NCBI GenBank assembly: GCA_017479935.1
Contig: JAFVBO010000097.1
Span: forward strand, 115,085-179,084
From: Lachnospiraceae bacterium
GTDB lineage: Bacteria; Bacillota; Clostridia; Lachnospirales; Lachnospiraceae
Direction of reading: 5' to 3'
Length of the DNA: 64,000 bases
Shown here: piece after piece, positions 9,024 through 17,408 of the stretch
Numbering within the stretch: position 1 is the first letter of the stretch
Layout of the letters: each line of letters starts with the position of its first letter
Translations under genes and position numbers: made by a program
The notes under the pieces: model-generated
What the model saw: only the letters and a program-made list of their open reading frames with translations
What the model was told of the DNA's origin: nothing
Databases searched by the model: none

Positions 9024-9251
9024 TTACTGGATTTCCAGCGTCACTTTCTTTTCTTCCTTCGAAGAGGCCGCCTTCACAACAGAACGGATCGCCTTCGCGA
9101 TACGCCCCTGCTTGCCAATGACCTTACCCATATCTGACTGCGCAACGTGAAGTTCAAGAATGATCTCACGATCCGTTTCCCGTTCCTCTACCTGTACTTC
9201 GTCGGGGTTATCCACCAGAGACTTGGCAATGACTTCTACCAGTTTTTTCAT
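9024..9251 (-). CDS. khpA: KH-domain RNA-binding protein KhpA (YlqC)
   Basis: A 75-residue single KH domain protein with the RNA-binding loop GKVIGKQGRIAKAIRS (GxxG = GKQG). In Firmicutes, KhpA partners KhpB in RNA binding linked to cell-wall elongation; that is family knowledge. It sits between rpsP and rimM and has the ribosome binding site GGGAGGT. Confidence 0.95.
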   Translation of the reverse strand: MKKLVEVIAKSLVDNPDEVQVEERETDREIILELHVAQSDMGKVIGKQGRIAKAIRSVVKAASSKEEKKVTLEIQ

Positions 9252-9271
9252 AGTCGATACCTCCCGGGTAC

Positions 9272-9517
9272 TTATTTTTCAACGCCGGCGATTTTCAGGA
9301 TCTTTGCAACTGTTTCGGTAGGCTGAGCGCCATTTGCTAACCACTTCTTTGCCTTCTCTTCATCGATCTTGATTACACTCGGATCCTTGGTGGGATCATA
9401 GTAACCGATCTCCTCGATGAAACGACCATCTCTGGGGAAGCGGGAATCTGCGACGATCACTCTATAGAAAGGAGCTTTCTTCTGACCCATTCTCTTTAAT
9501 CTCATCTTTACTGCCAT
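9272..9517 (-). CDS. rpsP: 30S ribosomal protein S16
   Basis: An 81-residue S16, an early 30S assembly protein. The sequence [19 protein letters not shown] and the following [20 protein letters not shown] are diagnostic. An AAGGAGGTG ribosome binding site precedes the ATG. It lies directly after ffh, the usual link between the signal-recognition particle and ribosome-maturation genes. Confidence 0.98.
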   Translation of the reverse strand: MAVKMRLKRMGQKKAPFYRVIVADSRFPRDGRFIEEIGYYDPTKDPSVIKIDEEKAKKWLANGAQPTETVAKILKIAGVEK

Positions 9518-9579
9518 GTTTTTTCACCTCCTTGGTTTACTTATCTATCCAAACAGGGCTGTGCCCTGGCGGAATCTCT

Positions 9580-10932
9580 TTAGAACGGAAGCTTTAATCC
9601 TCCGAAGCGGCTCTTTTTCCCACTCATCATCGAAGACATCTGCTTCATCATCTTCCGGCTCTGCTCAAACTGCTTCATTAAGCGGTTGACATCCGCCACA
9701 TCCACACCGGCTCCGGCCGCAATGCGGCGCTTTCTGGCGGGATTGATGAGGTCCGGATTTTCGCGTTCCTTCGCCGTCATGGACTGGATGATGGCTTTGG
9801 TCTGCTTCATGTTCTTATCCGCAGCCTCTTCGTCGATGCTGACATTTTTCATCTTACTGCCAACACCAGGCAGCATGCTTAAGAGGTCGCCCATGCTCCC
9901 CATCTTCTGCACCTGACCGATCTGATCCAGGAAATCGTTGAAGTTAAACTCCGCTTTCCGGATCCGCTTCTCCATCTCCTTGGCCTGGTTTTCATCCAGA
10001 GACAGTTCCGCTTTCTCAATCAGCGACAGAATGTCGCCCATGCCCAGGATACGGGAAGCCATGCGGTCCGGATAAAACTGCTCCAGATCCGACAGCTTTT
10101 CGCCCATACCCACATACAGGATAGGCTTTCCTGTCACGGCTCGCACCGAAAGGGCCGCGCCGCCGCGGGTATCGCCGTCCATCTTGGTCAGGATCACGCC
10201 GTCCACGCTCACCTTGCTGTCGAAGGTGCTGGCAGCGTTCACCGCGTCCTGGCCGGTCATGGCGTCTAATACCAGTACGGTAAAATCCACCGGGACAGCC
10301 TTTTTAATCTCAACCAGCTCCGTCATCATGTCATCATCGACATGAAGACGACCGGCCGTATCCAAAATCAGAAGATTGTTTCCATTCTTTTCCGCGTGAG
10401 CAAGCGCCGCCTTGGCGATGTTCACCGGGCTGTGTCCGGTTCCCATGGAAAAGACCGGAACACCCTGCTTTTCGCCGTTCACCTTCAGCTGTTCAACTGC
10501 AGCCGGGCGATACACATCCAGCGCAACAAGCAGCGGCTTGTACCCCTTGATCTTCCACTTTCCTGCCAGCTTGGCAGCCGTCGTGGTTTTGCCGGCGCCC
10601 TGAAGGCCTGCCATGAGCACAATCGTGATCTCATTTCTGGGCTTCAACGGGATTTCCGTTGTCTCGGAACCCATCAGGGAAACGAGTTCCTCATTGACAA
10701 TCTTGATAACCATCTGTCCGGGCGTCAGGCTGGACATGACATCCTGTCCGACCGCGCGTTCCTCGATGGTCTTGATGAAGTTTTTGACTACCTTGAAGTT
10801 GACGTCCGCCTCTAAAAGAGCCATCTTGACTTCCCGGCAGGCGCTCTTAACGTCCGCCTCCGACAGGCGTCCCTTGCCCCGCAGATTTTTAAAAATATTC
10901 TGCAGTTTTTCCGATAAATTTTCAAATGCCAT
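9580..10932 (-). CDS. ffh: Signal recognition particle protein Ffh
   Basis: The 450-residue SRP54 GTPase binds 4.5S/6S RNA and signal peptides and delivers ribosomes to the FtsY receptor. The N domain (1-90) is followed by the G domain with GLQGAGKTTTAAKLAG (about 109-124), DTAGRLHVDDDMM and LTKMDGDTRGGAALS. The methionine-rich M domain (about 300-450) ends MKQMSSMMSGKKSRFGGLKL. The length matches the family. It is preceded 27 bases upstream by its regulator-like partner ylxM. Confidence 0.97.
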   Translation of the reverse strand: MAFENLSEKLQNIFKNLRGKGRLSEADVKSACREVKMALLEADVNFKVVKNFIKTIEERAVGQDVMSSLTPGQMVIKIVNEELVSLMGSETTEIPLKPRNEITIVLMAGLQGAGKTTTAAKLAGKWKIKGYKPLLVALDVYRPAAVEQLKVNGEKQGVPVFSMGTGHSPVNIAKAALAHAEKNGNNLLILDTAGRLHVDDDMMTELVEIKKAVPVDFTVLVLDAMTGQDAVNAASTFDSKVSVDGVILTKMDGDTRGGAALSVRAVTGKPILYVGMGEKLSDLEQFYPDRMASRILGMGDILSLIEKAELSLDENQAKEMEKRIRKAEFNFNDFLDQIGQVQKMGSMGDLLSMLPGVGSKMKNVSIDEEAADKNMKQTKAIIQSMTAKERENPDLINPARKRRIAAGAGVDVADVNRLMKQFEQSRKMMKQMSSMMSGKKSRFGGLKLPF

Positions 10933-10959
10933 AGGCTTATTTCCTTGTTTATCCGCCCG

Positions 10960-11328
10960 CTAGAGCAGATTGCTCTGTATCTTTGTCAGCTGATCTTTCA
11001 AAGCGGCCACGGCTTCGTGTATTTTTTCAGGCCCGCCTGCTTCTTCAGCCTTCTGAAGCACTTCCAACTGCTCAAGCGCCTCTTCCGTGAGCTCGCGGAT
11101 TGTCTGAAATCGGCGGATCATATGGAGCTTTTCTTCATATTCGCGGAGAGCGTTTTCCGAGCGCCGGATCATGTCATGTATCCCCTGCCGGGAGATGCCG
11201 TATTCCTCCGCCGCTTCGCTTAAGGATAGGTCATTGAAGACGATCTCTTCATAGACTTCTTTCTGCCGGTCCGTCAGAAGATCACCATAGAAGTCGTACA
11301 GCAGCGTCTGTTCTACAATTTTTTCCAT
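10960..11328 (-). CDS. YlxM/p13-like DNA-binding protein
   Basis: A protein of about 122 residues of the YlxM/UPF0122 family, which has a sigma-70 region 4-like helix-turn-helix (LSLSEAAEEYGISRQGIHDM, about 35-54). The family is linked to ffh and in streptococci modulates SRP assembly. I start at MEKIVEQTLLYDFY because the frame upstream (to 11400) runs through the promoter. It is the first gene of the ffh operon, with its own promoter at 11348-11376. Confidence 0.88.
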   Translation of the reverse strand: MEKIVEQTLLYDFYGDLLTDRQKEVYEEIVFNDLSLSEAAEEYGISRQGIHDMIRRSENALREYEEKLHMIRRFQTIRELTEEALEQLEVLQKAEEAGGPEKIHEAVAALKDQLTKIQSNLL

Positions 11329-11347
11329 CTTCTTGCACCCTCGGCGT

Positions 11348-11376
11348 ATCTTACAGGATTTTTTGCTTTCTGTCAA
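11348..11376 (-). promoter_or_regulatory. ylxM-ffh operon promoter within an inverted repeat
   Basis: TTGACA (11371-11376) and TAAGAT (11348-11353) on the minus strand have a 17-base spacer, a near-consensus sigma-A promoter. The -35 box is one arm of an inverted repeat TGTCAAG-N8-CTTGACA at 11371-11392, which could be an operator. The initiation point would fall only about 10-15 bases before the ylxM start codon, so the leader is very short. Confidence 0.75.
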
Positions 11377-11471
11377 GTGTTTTTTCTTGACACCCCGCAA
11401 ATTATTTCATCCTGCACCTCCAGGCAAGTAATGAACTGACATGTCATTGTTATCATCCGGGCAGGCACTAG

Positions 11472-11828
11472 GTCAAGAATTAGCCGAGGCGGCGATACGG
11501 CCATTGCTGTCATGCGGGGGAGCCCTCAAGGCAGCGGGGAGATTTCCAGGCAGCAAAAGGGATCTTCGGGGAGTACCACTAATGGTATCGAAGGGCTGCA
11601 CATCCGCCGGGGCACATTTCGGAACCCCGTCTGATGACGGTGTTCCTAGAGTGCCCCTGAAATCGCGGTATTGGTGATACCGCGATTTCGCAGATGTGCA
11701 TCGCTTCGCTGCCATAAGTGGTACTATACCCCTTGCTCCCACATGCTGCCTGGAAATCTCCTCCTCCGCCTTGGGGTTCCTCCCACATGACAGCAGCTGC
11801 TATATCGCTGCCTCGGCCAATTTTTGAC
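11472..11828 (-). repeat. Long branched-hairpin element, copy A (family 1)
   Basis: A 357-bp imperfect palindrome that folds like the copies at 30838-31191 and 51914-52268 but lies in the opposite orientation. The terminal arms are 11472-11497 and 11803-11828. Read on the minus strand, a long stem with a GGGA-GCAA-GGGG / CCCC-GAAGA-TCCC internal loop leads to a junction with two hairpins: GAAATCGCGGTA/TACCGCGATTTC and a GGGGCAC/GTGCCCC-closed hairpin containing CCGTCATCAGACGG. It is bounded by 19-bp inverted repeats (11430-11448 and 11950-11968, one mismatch). ORFs inside it are not conserved between copies. The rest of the 709-bp gap between ylxM and rpsU holds no gene. Confidence 0.8.
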
Positions 11829-11983
11829 AATCTACGTTAATCAGTACAGGAAGAAAAAAGAATACATAACTCTTATTTCCTTAAAGCTGATCGGGAGGAT
11901 AGATCGTTCTAAAACGCTTCAAAGGTAAGAAACTGACGACCTCAACAATAATGACGTGTCAGTTCATTGCCGCTCAGAGACGC

Positions 11984-12017
11984 AAAAAACCTCCGGGAGA
12001 GATCCCGAAGGTTTTCG
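11984..12017 (-). terminator. rpsU terminator
   Basis: On the minus strand the stem AAAACCTTCGGGA / TCCCGGAGGTTTTTT with a short loop ends in a T-run, 20 bases after the rpsU stop. It is a rho-independent terminator. Confidence 0.9.
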
Positions 12018-12037
12018 ATTGACAGTTGGTGTGAGCT

Positions 12038-12214
12038 TTAGTTATACTTACGCTTTCTGGCAGCTTCAGACTTTTTCTTACGTCTGACGCTCGGCTTCTC
12101 GTAATGCTCTCTCTTGCGAATTTCCTGCTGGATGCCGGCCTTTGCACAGTTTCTCTTAAAACGACGCAGTGCACTGTCCAGACTTTCATTTTCTTTTACG
12201 ATTACGTTCGACAT
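12038..12214 (-). CDS. rpsU: 30S ribosomal protein S21
   Basis: A 58-residue S21, the small basic protein near the anti-Shine-Dalgarno region of the 30S subunit. The sequence [20 protein letters not shown] and the strongly basic tail [17 protein letters not shown] are typical. The frame continues to 12274, but the conserved start is the ATG at 12212-12214, preceded by GGGAGGTCGGGAAGAAG. It is a single-gene transcript with its own promoter and terminator. Confidence 0.96.
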   Translation of the reverse strand: MSNVIVKENESLDSALRRFKRNCAKAGIQQEIRKREHYEKPSVRRKKKSEAARKRKYN

Positions 12215-12289
12215 AGCTTCTTCCCGACCTCCCTTCCAGCTGTAGAATGGATGTGCTGTACAGCTGTTAGGCAATAACGCACAAAAATC

Positions 12290-12317
12290 ATTATATCAGA
12301 CTTTCTTCAAACGTCAA
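12290..12317 (-). promoter_or_regulatory. rpsU promoter
   Basis: TTGACG (12312-12317) and TATAAT (12290-12295) on the minus strand with a 16-base spacer. The leader to rpsU is about 70 bases. The stretch between this promoter and the pckA terminator at 12464 shows no gene. Confidence 0.8.
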
Positions 12318-12463
12318 GAAGATTTTCAAAAAGATATGTTTCCTGCCTTGCACCACTATTTTAACCGCACGACAGTGATCACAGGGGTTTGGGCAGGGTA
12401 TTTCCAGACGCAGGCAGTTCACGAGCGCTTTTAGCGGAGATGAGATCCACTCCTTACGAAGAC

Positions 12464-12517
12464 AAAAAATCCACCTTAAGCGGGTCCCAGACGGTGACAC
12501 GCTTAAGGTGGATTTTA
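12464..12517 (-). terminator. pckA terminator
   Basis: A strong stem AAATCCACCTTAAGCG / CGCTTAAGGTGGATTT with a 16-base loop and a T-run on the minus strand, about 155 bases after the pckA stop. The A-run on the other side could also stop plus-strand transcription. The intervening 12518-12672 holds no recognisable gene. Confidence 0.88.
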
Positions 12518-12672
12518 TTGTCGTAGTTAGGAGTTAGCTCATCGGAGCGCCGCGAGGCCTGCGTCGGAAATTCCTGCTCAACCCCCGTCCGGTGAAAGAA
12601 ACCTCCCCCGCATGAGACTAAGAAGAATCTCTTCCAAACCCCGTCCGGCGAATGCAACTATCAGCCTGTGAC

Positions 12673-14277
12673 TTACAGCTGAGGGCCAGCGGCTACCAGA
12701 GCCTTGCCGGCTTCGTTGCCTTCGTATTTCTTGAAGTTCTTCACGAAGCGACCAGCCAGATCCTTTGCCTTCTCTTCCCACTCGGAAGCGTTTGCGTAGG
12801 TATCGCGAGGATCCAGGATGTTGGTGTCAACGCCGGGCAGTTCCGTAGGAACCTCCAGGTTGAAGTAAGGGATCTTCTTGGTCGGAGCGTTCAGGATGTC
12901 GCCGTTTAAGATGGCGTCGATGATGCCACGGGTATCCTTGATGGAGATACGCTTGCCGCTGCCGTTCCAGCCAGTGTTGACCAGATAAGCCTTCGCGCCG
13001 CTCATTTTCATCTTGCGAACCAGCTCATGCGCATACTTGGTCGGATGGAGCTCCAGGAAAGCCTGTCCGAAGCAAGCGGAGAAGGTAGGCTGAGGCTCGG
13101 TGATTCCGCGCTCGGTTCCGGCTAACTTGGCCGTGAAACCGGACAGGAAGTAGTACTGGGTCTGCTCCGGATCCAGGATGGAAACGGGCGGCAGAACACC
13201 AAACGCATCTGCGGACAGGAAGATAACGTTCTTCGCGGCCGGTGCGGAAGAAATCGGGCGAACGATGTTCTGAATGTGATCGATCGGATAGGAAACACGG
13301 GTGTTCTCGGTTACGCTCTTGTCAGCGAAATCGATCTTGCCGTTCTCATCCAGGGTAACGTTCTCAAGAAGAGCGTTTCTCTTGATGGCGTTGTAGATGT
13401 CGGGCTCGGAATCCTTGTCCAGGTTGATGACCTTCGCGTAGCAGCCGCCTTCGAAGTTGAAGACGCCGTTGTCGTCCCAGCCGTGCTCGTCATCGCCAAT
13501 TAAGAGACGCTTGGGATCGGTGGAAAGCGTGGTCTTGCCGGTGCCGGACAGACCGAAGAAGATGGCGGTGTTCTCGCCGTTCATATCGGTGTTGGCGGAG
13601 CAGTGCATGGAAGCAATGCCCTTAAGCGGCAGATAGTAGTTCATCATGGAGAACATACCCTTCTTCATTTCGCCGCCGTACCAGGTGTTTAAGATCACCT
13701 GCTCACGGGAGGTGATGTCGAAGATAACGGCAGTCTCGGAGTTTAATCCAAGTTCCTTGTAGTTTTCAACCTTCGCCTTGGAAGCGGTGTAAACTACGAA
13801 GTCCGGCTCAAAGTTGGCCTGCTCTTCTGCCGTGGGCTTGATAAACATATTTCTTACGAAATGAGCCTGCCAGGCCACTTCCATGATAAAGCGGACAGCC
13901 ATGCGGGTATCTTTGTTCGCTCCGCAGAAAGCGTCTACAACGTACAGCTTCTTATTGGAGAGTTCTTCCAGAGCGATCTTCTTGCAGGCTTCAAACGCTT
14001 CTTTGGTAGCCGGATGGTTGTCGTTCTTGTACTCATCGGTCGTCCACCACACGGTGTCCTTGGAGTTCTCGTCCACTACCAGGAATTTGTCTTTCGGAGA
14101 CCGTCCGGTGTAAATACCGGTCATGACGTTCACGGCATCCAGCTCGCTGAGCTTGCCCTTCTCATAACCTTCCAGAGACGGATCCATCTCATCCTCGAAC
14201 AGCTTTTCGTAGGACGGATTGTAGATAATCTCGGTCGTTCCGGTGATCCCATACTTTGTTAAATCAACTGCTGCCAT
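12673..14277 (-). CDS. pckA: Phosphoenolpyruvate carboxykinase (ATP)
   Basis: A 534-residue enzyme that interconverts oxaloacetate + ATP and PEP + CO2 + ADP. In gut anaerobes it often runs in the carboxylating direction during fermentation. The nucleotide loop [16 protein letters not shown], the metal-binding [20 protein letters not shown], and RIGVSYPI-like substrate regions ([15 protein letters not shown]) are present, and the length matches the ATP-dependent class. It has its own promoter (14363-14390) and terminator, so it is a single-gene unit. Confidence 0.97.
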   Translation of the reverse strand: MAAVDLTKYGITGTTEIIYNPSYEKLFEDEMDPSLEGYEKGKLSELDAVNVMTGIYTGRSPKDKFLVVDENSKDTVWWTTDEYKNDNHPATKEAFEACKKIALEELSNKKLYVVDAFCGANKDTRMAVRFIMEVAWQAHFVRNMFIKPTAEEQANFEPDFVVYTASKAKVENYKELGLNSETAVIFDITSREQVILNTWYGGEMKKGMFSMMNYYLPLKGIASMHCSANTDMNGENTAIFFGLSGTGKTTLSTDPKRLLIGDDEHGWDDNGVFNFEGGCYAKVINLDKDSEPDIYNAIKRNALLENVTLDENGKIDFADKSVTENTRVSYPIDHIQNIVRPISSAPAAKNVIFLSADAFGVLPPVSILDPEQTQYYFLSGFTAKLAGTERGITEPQPTFSACFGQAFLELHPTKYAHELVRKMKMSGAKAYLVNTGWNGSGKRISIKDTRGIIDAILNGDILNAPTKKIPYFNLEVPTELPGVDTNILDPRDTYANASEWEEKAKDLAGRFVKNFKKYEGNEAGKALVAAGPQL

Positions 14278-14362
14278 TTAATCAACCTCTTTCTGACTTA
14301 CGTCACATTGGCAGATCCTATGCTGCCTGTTCTTTTATTAAGGCTTTTTTACCTCGATTGCT

Positions 14363-14390
14363 ATTATACACAAAACCTTTCTAAAATCAA
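14363..14390 (-). promoter_or_regulatory. pckA promoter
   Basis: TTGATT (14385-14390) and a perfect TATAAT (14363-14368) with a 16-base spacer on the minus strand; the leader is about 80 bases. The remaining 14391-14544 shows no gene. Confidence 0.8.
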
Positions 14391-14544
14391 CGAATTAAAA
14401 TGCGCTTCTTAAATTTTGGTAAGTGTATGGGAATCCGTGCAATTTTGCCTTCCCTTTTCGTTAAATCTACCCAGTCCATGTATACAAAGAAGTGAAAAAA
14501 ACCCGGAACGTGTCATGCCGCGGCTTCCGGACGGTTCACGTACA

Positions 14545-14595
14545 GAATAAGACAGCCGGAGCATCGGGATTCCCGTTGTTCCGGCTGTCGGTTTC
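14545..14595 (-). terminator. alaS terminator
   Basis: Stem GACAGCCGGA / TCCGGCTGTC with a GGGAATCCC mini-stem in the loop, followed by TTATT on the minus strand, about 35 bases after the alaS stop. Confidence 0.85.
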
Positions 14596-14628
14596 AGTTA
14601 TAAAAAATGCCTTGATAAGGCTGCATAA

Positions 14629-17268
14629 TTATGCAAGCATGGAAAGGGCCACTTCCTTGGCTTTTTCCAGGCAGGCATCGATACCCGCCGGGTTCTTGCC
14701 GCCGGCCTGCGCCATGTTCGGGCGTCCGCCGCCGCCACCGCCGACAAGCGGAGCCGCCTGCTTGATCAGGTTTCCGGCGTGAGCGCCTTTCTTGACAGCG
14801 CCGTCCGTGGCAGTCGCCATCAGGTTTACCTTGCCTTCGCACTCGGAAGCGATCACAACGATGCCCTCGCCGATCTTTTTCTTGAGGGAGTCGCCCAGAT
14901 CGCGCAGTCCGTTCATGTCCACGCCGGGAACGGATACCGCCAGCACCTTCATGCCGCTGCATTCCACAGCCTTGTCCATGACATCGCCCATCGCCTCGCG
15001 GGCTGCCTGGGATTTTAACTTCTCGTTTTCAGACTGCAGAGCCTTGTTTTCCGCCTGCAGATCGGCCAGCTTCTTCGCCAGGGTGGCAGGCGTAGCCTTC
15101 ACGGCCTGCGCAGCCTCAAAGAGTTCCTTCTCCAGGTTCTCATAGTAAGCGAAAAGGCCTTCTCCGGTCAGAGCTTCGATACGGCGCACGCCGGCAGCCA
15201 CACCGTTCTCGGACAGGATCTTAAAGCGCTGGATCTGGCCCGTATGGGATACATGGGTACCACCGCAAAGCTCGCGGGAGAAGTCGCCCATGGAGACTAC
15301 GCGCACGCTCTCGCCGTACTTTTCGCCAAACAGCGCCATCGCGCCGGACTTCTTGGCTTCATCCAGCGTCATGATAGCGGTCTCGACCGGCAGATCCGCC
15401 AGGATCTCGGCGTTGACCATGTCTTCCACTCGCTTCAGTTCCTCCGGCGTCATGGCGGAGAAATGCGTGAAGTCGAAGCGCAGACGGTCCTTATCTACAT
15501 AGGAACCGGCCTGCTCCACGTGATCGCCCAGGACAACGCGCAGGGCCTTCTGCAGAAGGTGCGTCGCGCTGTGGTTCTTCGCGGTGGAAACGCGGGAGGC
15601 TTCGTCTACCTTCAGGGTCACGGTATCGCCTTCGCTGAACATGCCGCGGATCATCTTGCCGACATGGCCGATCTTGCCGCCCTGCAGCATGATGGTCTCT
15701 TTCACTTCAAAAGCGCCGCCGGCCGATTCGACGATACCGGTATCGCCCTGCTGGCCGCCCATCGTTCCATAGAAAGGCGTCTCATCCACCAGGATCGTGC
15801 CTTCATCGCCATCCGCCAGAGCTTCCACGATCTCATCCGTCGTGGTGAGCACGACGATCTTCGAATCGTGAACCAGACGATCGTAGCCGACAAACTTGCT
15901 CGTGATGGCCGCGTCGATGGACTGGTACACCGTGACGTCCGCGCCCATGTAATTCGTGACCTTGCGGGCCTTTCTGGCCTTCTGGCGCTGCTCTTCCATG
16001 CAGGCCTTAAAGCCGTCCTCATCCAGCTCAAAGCCCTTCTCATCCAGGATTTCTTCCGTCAGATCCAGCGGGAAGCCGTAAGTATCGTACAGCTTGAACG
16101 CGTTCTCGCAGGAAAGGGTATTCTCGCCCTTGGCAACCATATCGGCTTCCATGTCGGCCAGAATGGCAAGGCCGGCGTCGATGGTGCGATAGAACTTGTC
16201 CTCTTCCTCGTTTAAGACCTTGAGGATCATGACCTTCTTCTCTTCCAGTTCCGGATAACCGTCCTTGGAAAGCTCGATCACAGTCTTGGAAAGCTCCGCC
16301 AGGAACTTGTCCTTGATGCCCAGAAGACGCCCATGGCGGGCAGCGCGGCGCAGCAGACGGCGCAGCACGTAGCCGCGGCCTTCGTTAGAGGGCATGATGC
16401 CGTCAGAAATCATGAAGGTGCAGGAACGGATGTGGTCGGTAATCAGACGCAGGGAGATATCCGTGACCGGATCTTCCTTGTACTTCACGCCGGCGATGTC
16501 CGCCACGCGGTCTAAGAGCGCCTTGATGGTATCCACCGCGAAGATGGAATCCACATCCTGCACGACAACGGCCAGTCTCTCCAGACCCATACCGGTATCG
16601 ATGTTCTTGTGCTCCAGCGTGGTGTAATTTCCGTGTCCGTCGTTGTCGAACTGCGTAAACACGTTGTTCCACACTTCCATGTACCGGTCACAGTCGCAGC
16701 CGACGGTGCATCCGGGCTTTCCGCAGCCGTAGGCCGGTCCGCGGTCATAGTAAATCTCGGAGCAGGGGCCGCAGGGACCGGAGCCGTGCTCCCAGAAGTT
16801 GTCTTCCTTGCCAAACTTGAAAATACGATCGGCCGGAATGCCGATTTCCTTATTCCAGATGTCGAACGCTTCCTGATCGTCCACGTAGACGGACGGATAC
16901 AGGCGGGCCTTGTCCAAGCCGACGACTTCCGTTAAAAATTCCCAGGACCAGTGAATGGCTTCGGTCTTGAAATAATCACCGAATGAGAAGTTGCCCAGCA
17001 TCTCGAAGAAGGTGCCGTGACGGGCCGTCTTGCCAACGTTTTCGATATCGCCGGTGCGGATGCACTTCTGGCAGGTGGTAACGCGCGTGCGGGGCGGAAT
17101 CTCCTGTCCGGTAAAATAAGGCTTTAAGGGCGCCATACCCGAGTTGATTAACAGCAGACTGTTATCGTTATGAGGGACCAGCGAAAAGCTGTTCAGTCTT
17201 AAATGTCCCTTGCTTTCAAAAAATTCCAGAAACATTCTGCGCAATTCATTTACACCATATTTCTGCAC
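14629..17268 (-). CDS. alaS: Alanyl-tRNA synthetase
   Basis: A full-length synthetase of about 879 residues that charges tRNA-Ala and edits Ser/Gly. I choose the GTG at 17266-17268 because GGAGGAAACGAAC precedes it at ideal spacing and the protein then starts VQKYGVNELRRMFLEFF, the family start; the ATG at 17322 adds 18 implausible residues. The class II core is N-terminal, the editing domain has NHSATHLLQKAL and ELCGGTHVSHTGQ (zinc-binding His/Cys), and the C-terminal C-Ala domain ends near GGGGGGRPNMAQAGG. No T-box leader fits in the 140-base upstream gap. Confidence 0.97.
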   Translation of the reverse strand: MQKYGVNELRRMFLEFFESKGHLRLNSFSLVPHNDNSLLLINSGMAPLKPYFTGQEIPPRTRVTTCQKCIRTGDIENVGKTARHGTFFEMLGNFSFGDYFKTEAIHWSWEFLTEVVGLDKARLYPSVYVDDQEAFDIWNKEIGIPADRIFKFGKEDNFWEHGSGPCGPCSEIYYDRGPAYGCGKPGCTVGCDCDRYMEVWNNVFTQFDNDGHGNYTTLEHKNIDTGMGLERLAVVVQDVDSIFAVDTIKALLDRVADIAGVKYKEDPVTDISLRLITDHIRSCTFMISDGIMPSNEGRGYVLRRLLRRAARHGRLLGIKDKFLAELSKTVIELSKDGYPELEEKKVMILKVLNEEEDKFYRTIDAGLAILADMEADMVAKGENTLSCENAFKLYDTYGFPLDLTEEILDEKGFELDEDGFKACMEEQRQKARKARKVTNYMGADVTVYQSIDAAITSKFVGYDRLVHDSKIVVLTTTDEIVEALADGDEGTILVDETPFYGTMGGQQGDTGIVESAGGAFEVKETIMLQGGKIGHVGKMIRGMFSEGDTVTLKVDEASRVSTAKNHSATHLLQKALRVVLGDHVEQAGSYVDKDRLRFDFTHFSAMTPEELKRVEDMVNAEILADLPVETAIMTLDEAKKSGAMALFGEKYGESVRVVSMGDFSRELCGGTHVSHTGQIQRFKILSENGVAAGVRRIEALTGEGLFAYYENLEKELFEAAQAVKATPATLAKKLADLQAENKALQSENEKLKSQAAREAMGDVMDKAVECSGMKVLAVSVPGVDMNGLRDLGDSLKKKIGEGIVVIASECEGKVNLMATATDGAVKKGAHAGNLIKQAAPLVGGGGGGRPNMAQAGGKNPAGIDACLEKAKEVALSMLA

Positions 17269-17308
17269 GTTCGTTTCCTCCTCGATGATAATTAATAACA
17301 AGCGTTCC

Positions 17309-17341
17309 ACCGATTGTATCACAATCGGTTTTCAACTGCAA
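17309..17341 (-). promoter_or_regulatory. alaS promoter overlapped by a perfect inverted repeat
   Basis: TTGCAG (17336-17341) and TACAAT (17313-17318) with a 17-base spacer on the minus strand. The -10 box lies inside ACCGATTGT-ATC-ACAATCGGT (17309-17329), a 9-bp perfect inverted repeat. Its position over the -10 suggests an operator for a dimeric repressor; no regulator can be named. Confidence 0.7.
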
Positions 17342-17408
17342 GCATAATCCTTTATTTGCATTTGCTTAAAAAAGCCATTCACAGCGCCTTGCGTAAGCCT
17401 TTGTTTCT

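Noticed and set aside
11473..11830. ORFs of 70-90 codons within the branched-hairpin elements, also at 30721-31166 and 51956-52438
   Set aside because: The frames and protein sequences differ between copies and follow the palindrome arms; pairing, not coding, is conserved.
12291..12781. Small minus-strand ORFs between rpsU and pckA
   Set aside because: They run through the rpsU promoter and the pckA terminator hairpin and lack ribosome binding sites.
17269..17408. T-box leader for alaS
   Set aside because: The gap is only 140 bases and includes the promoter, with no T-box sequence or specifier/terminator stems.
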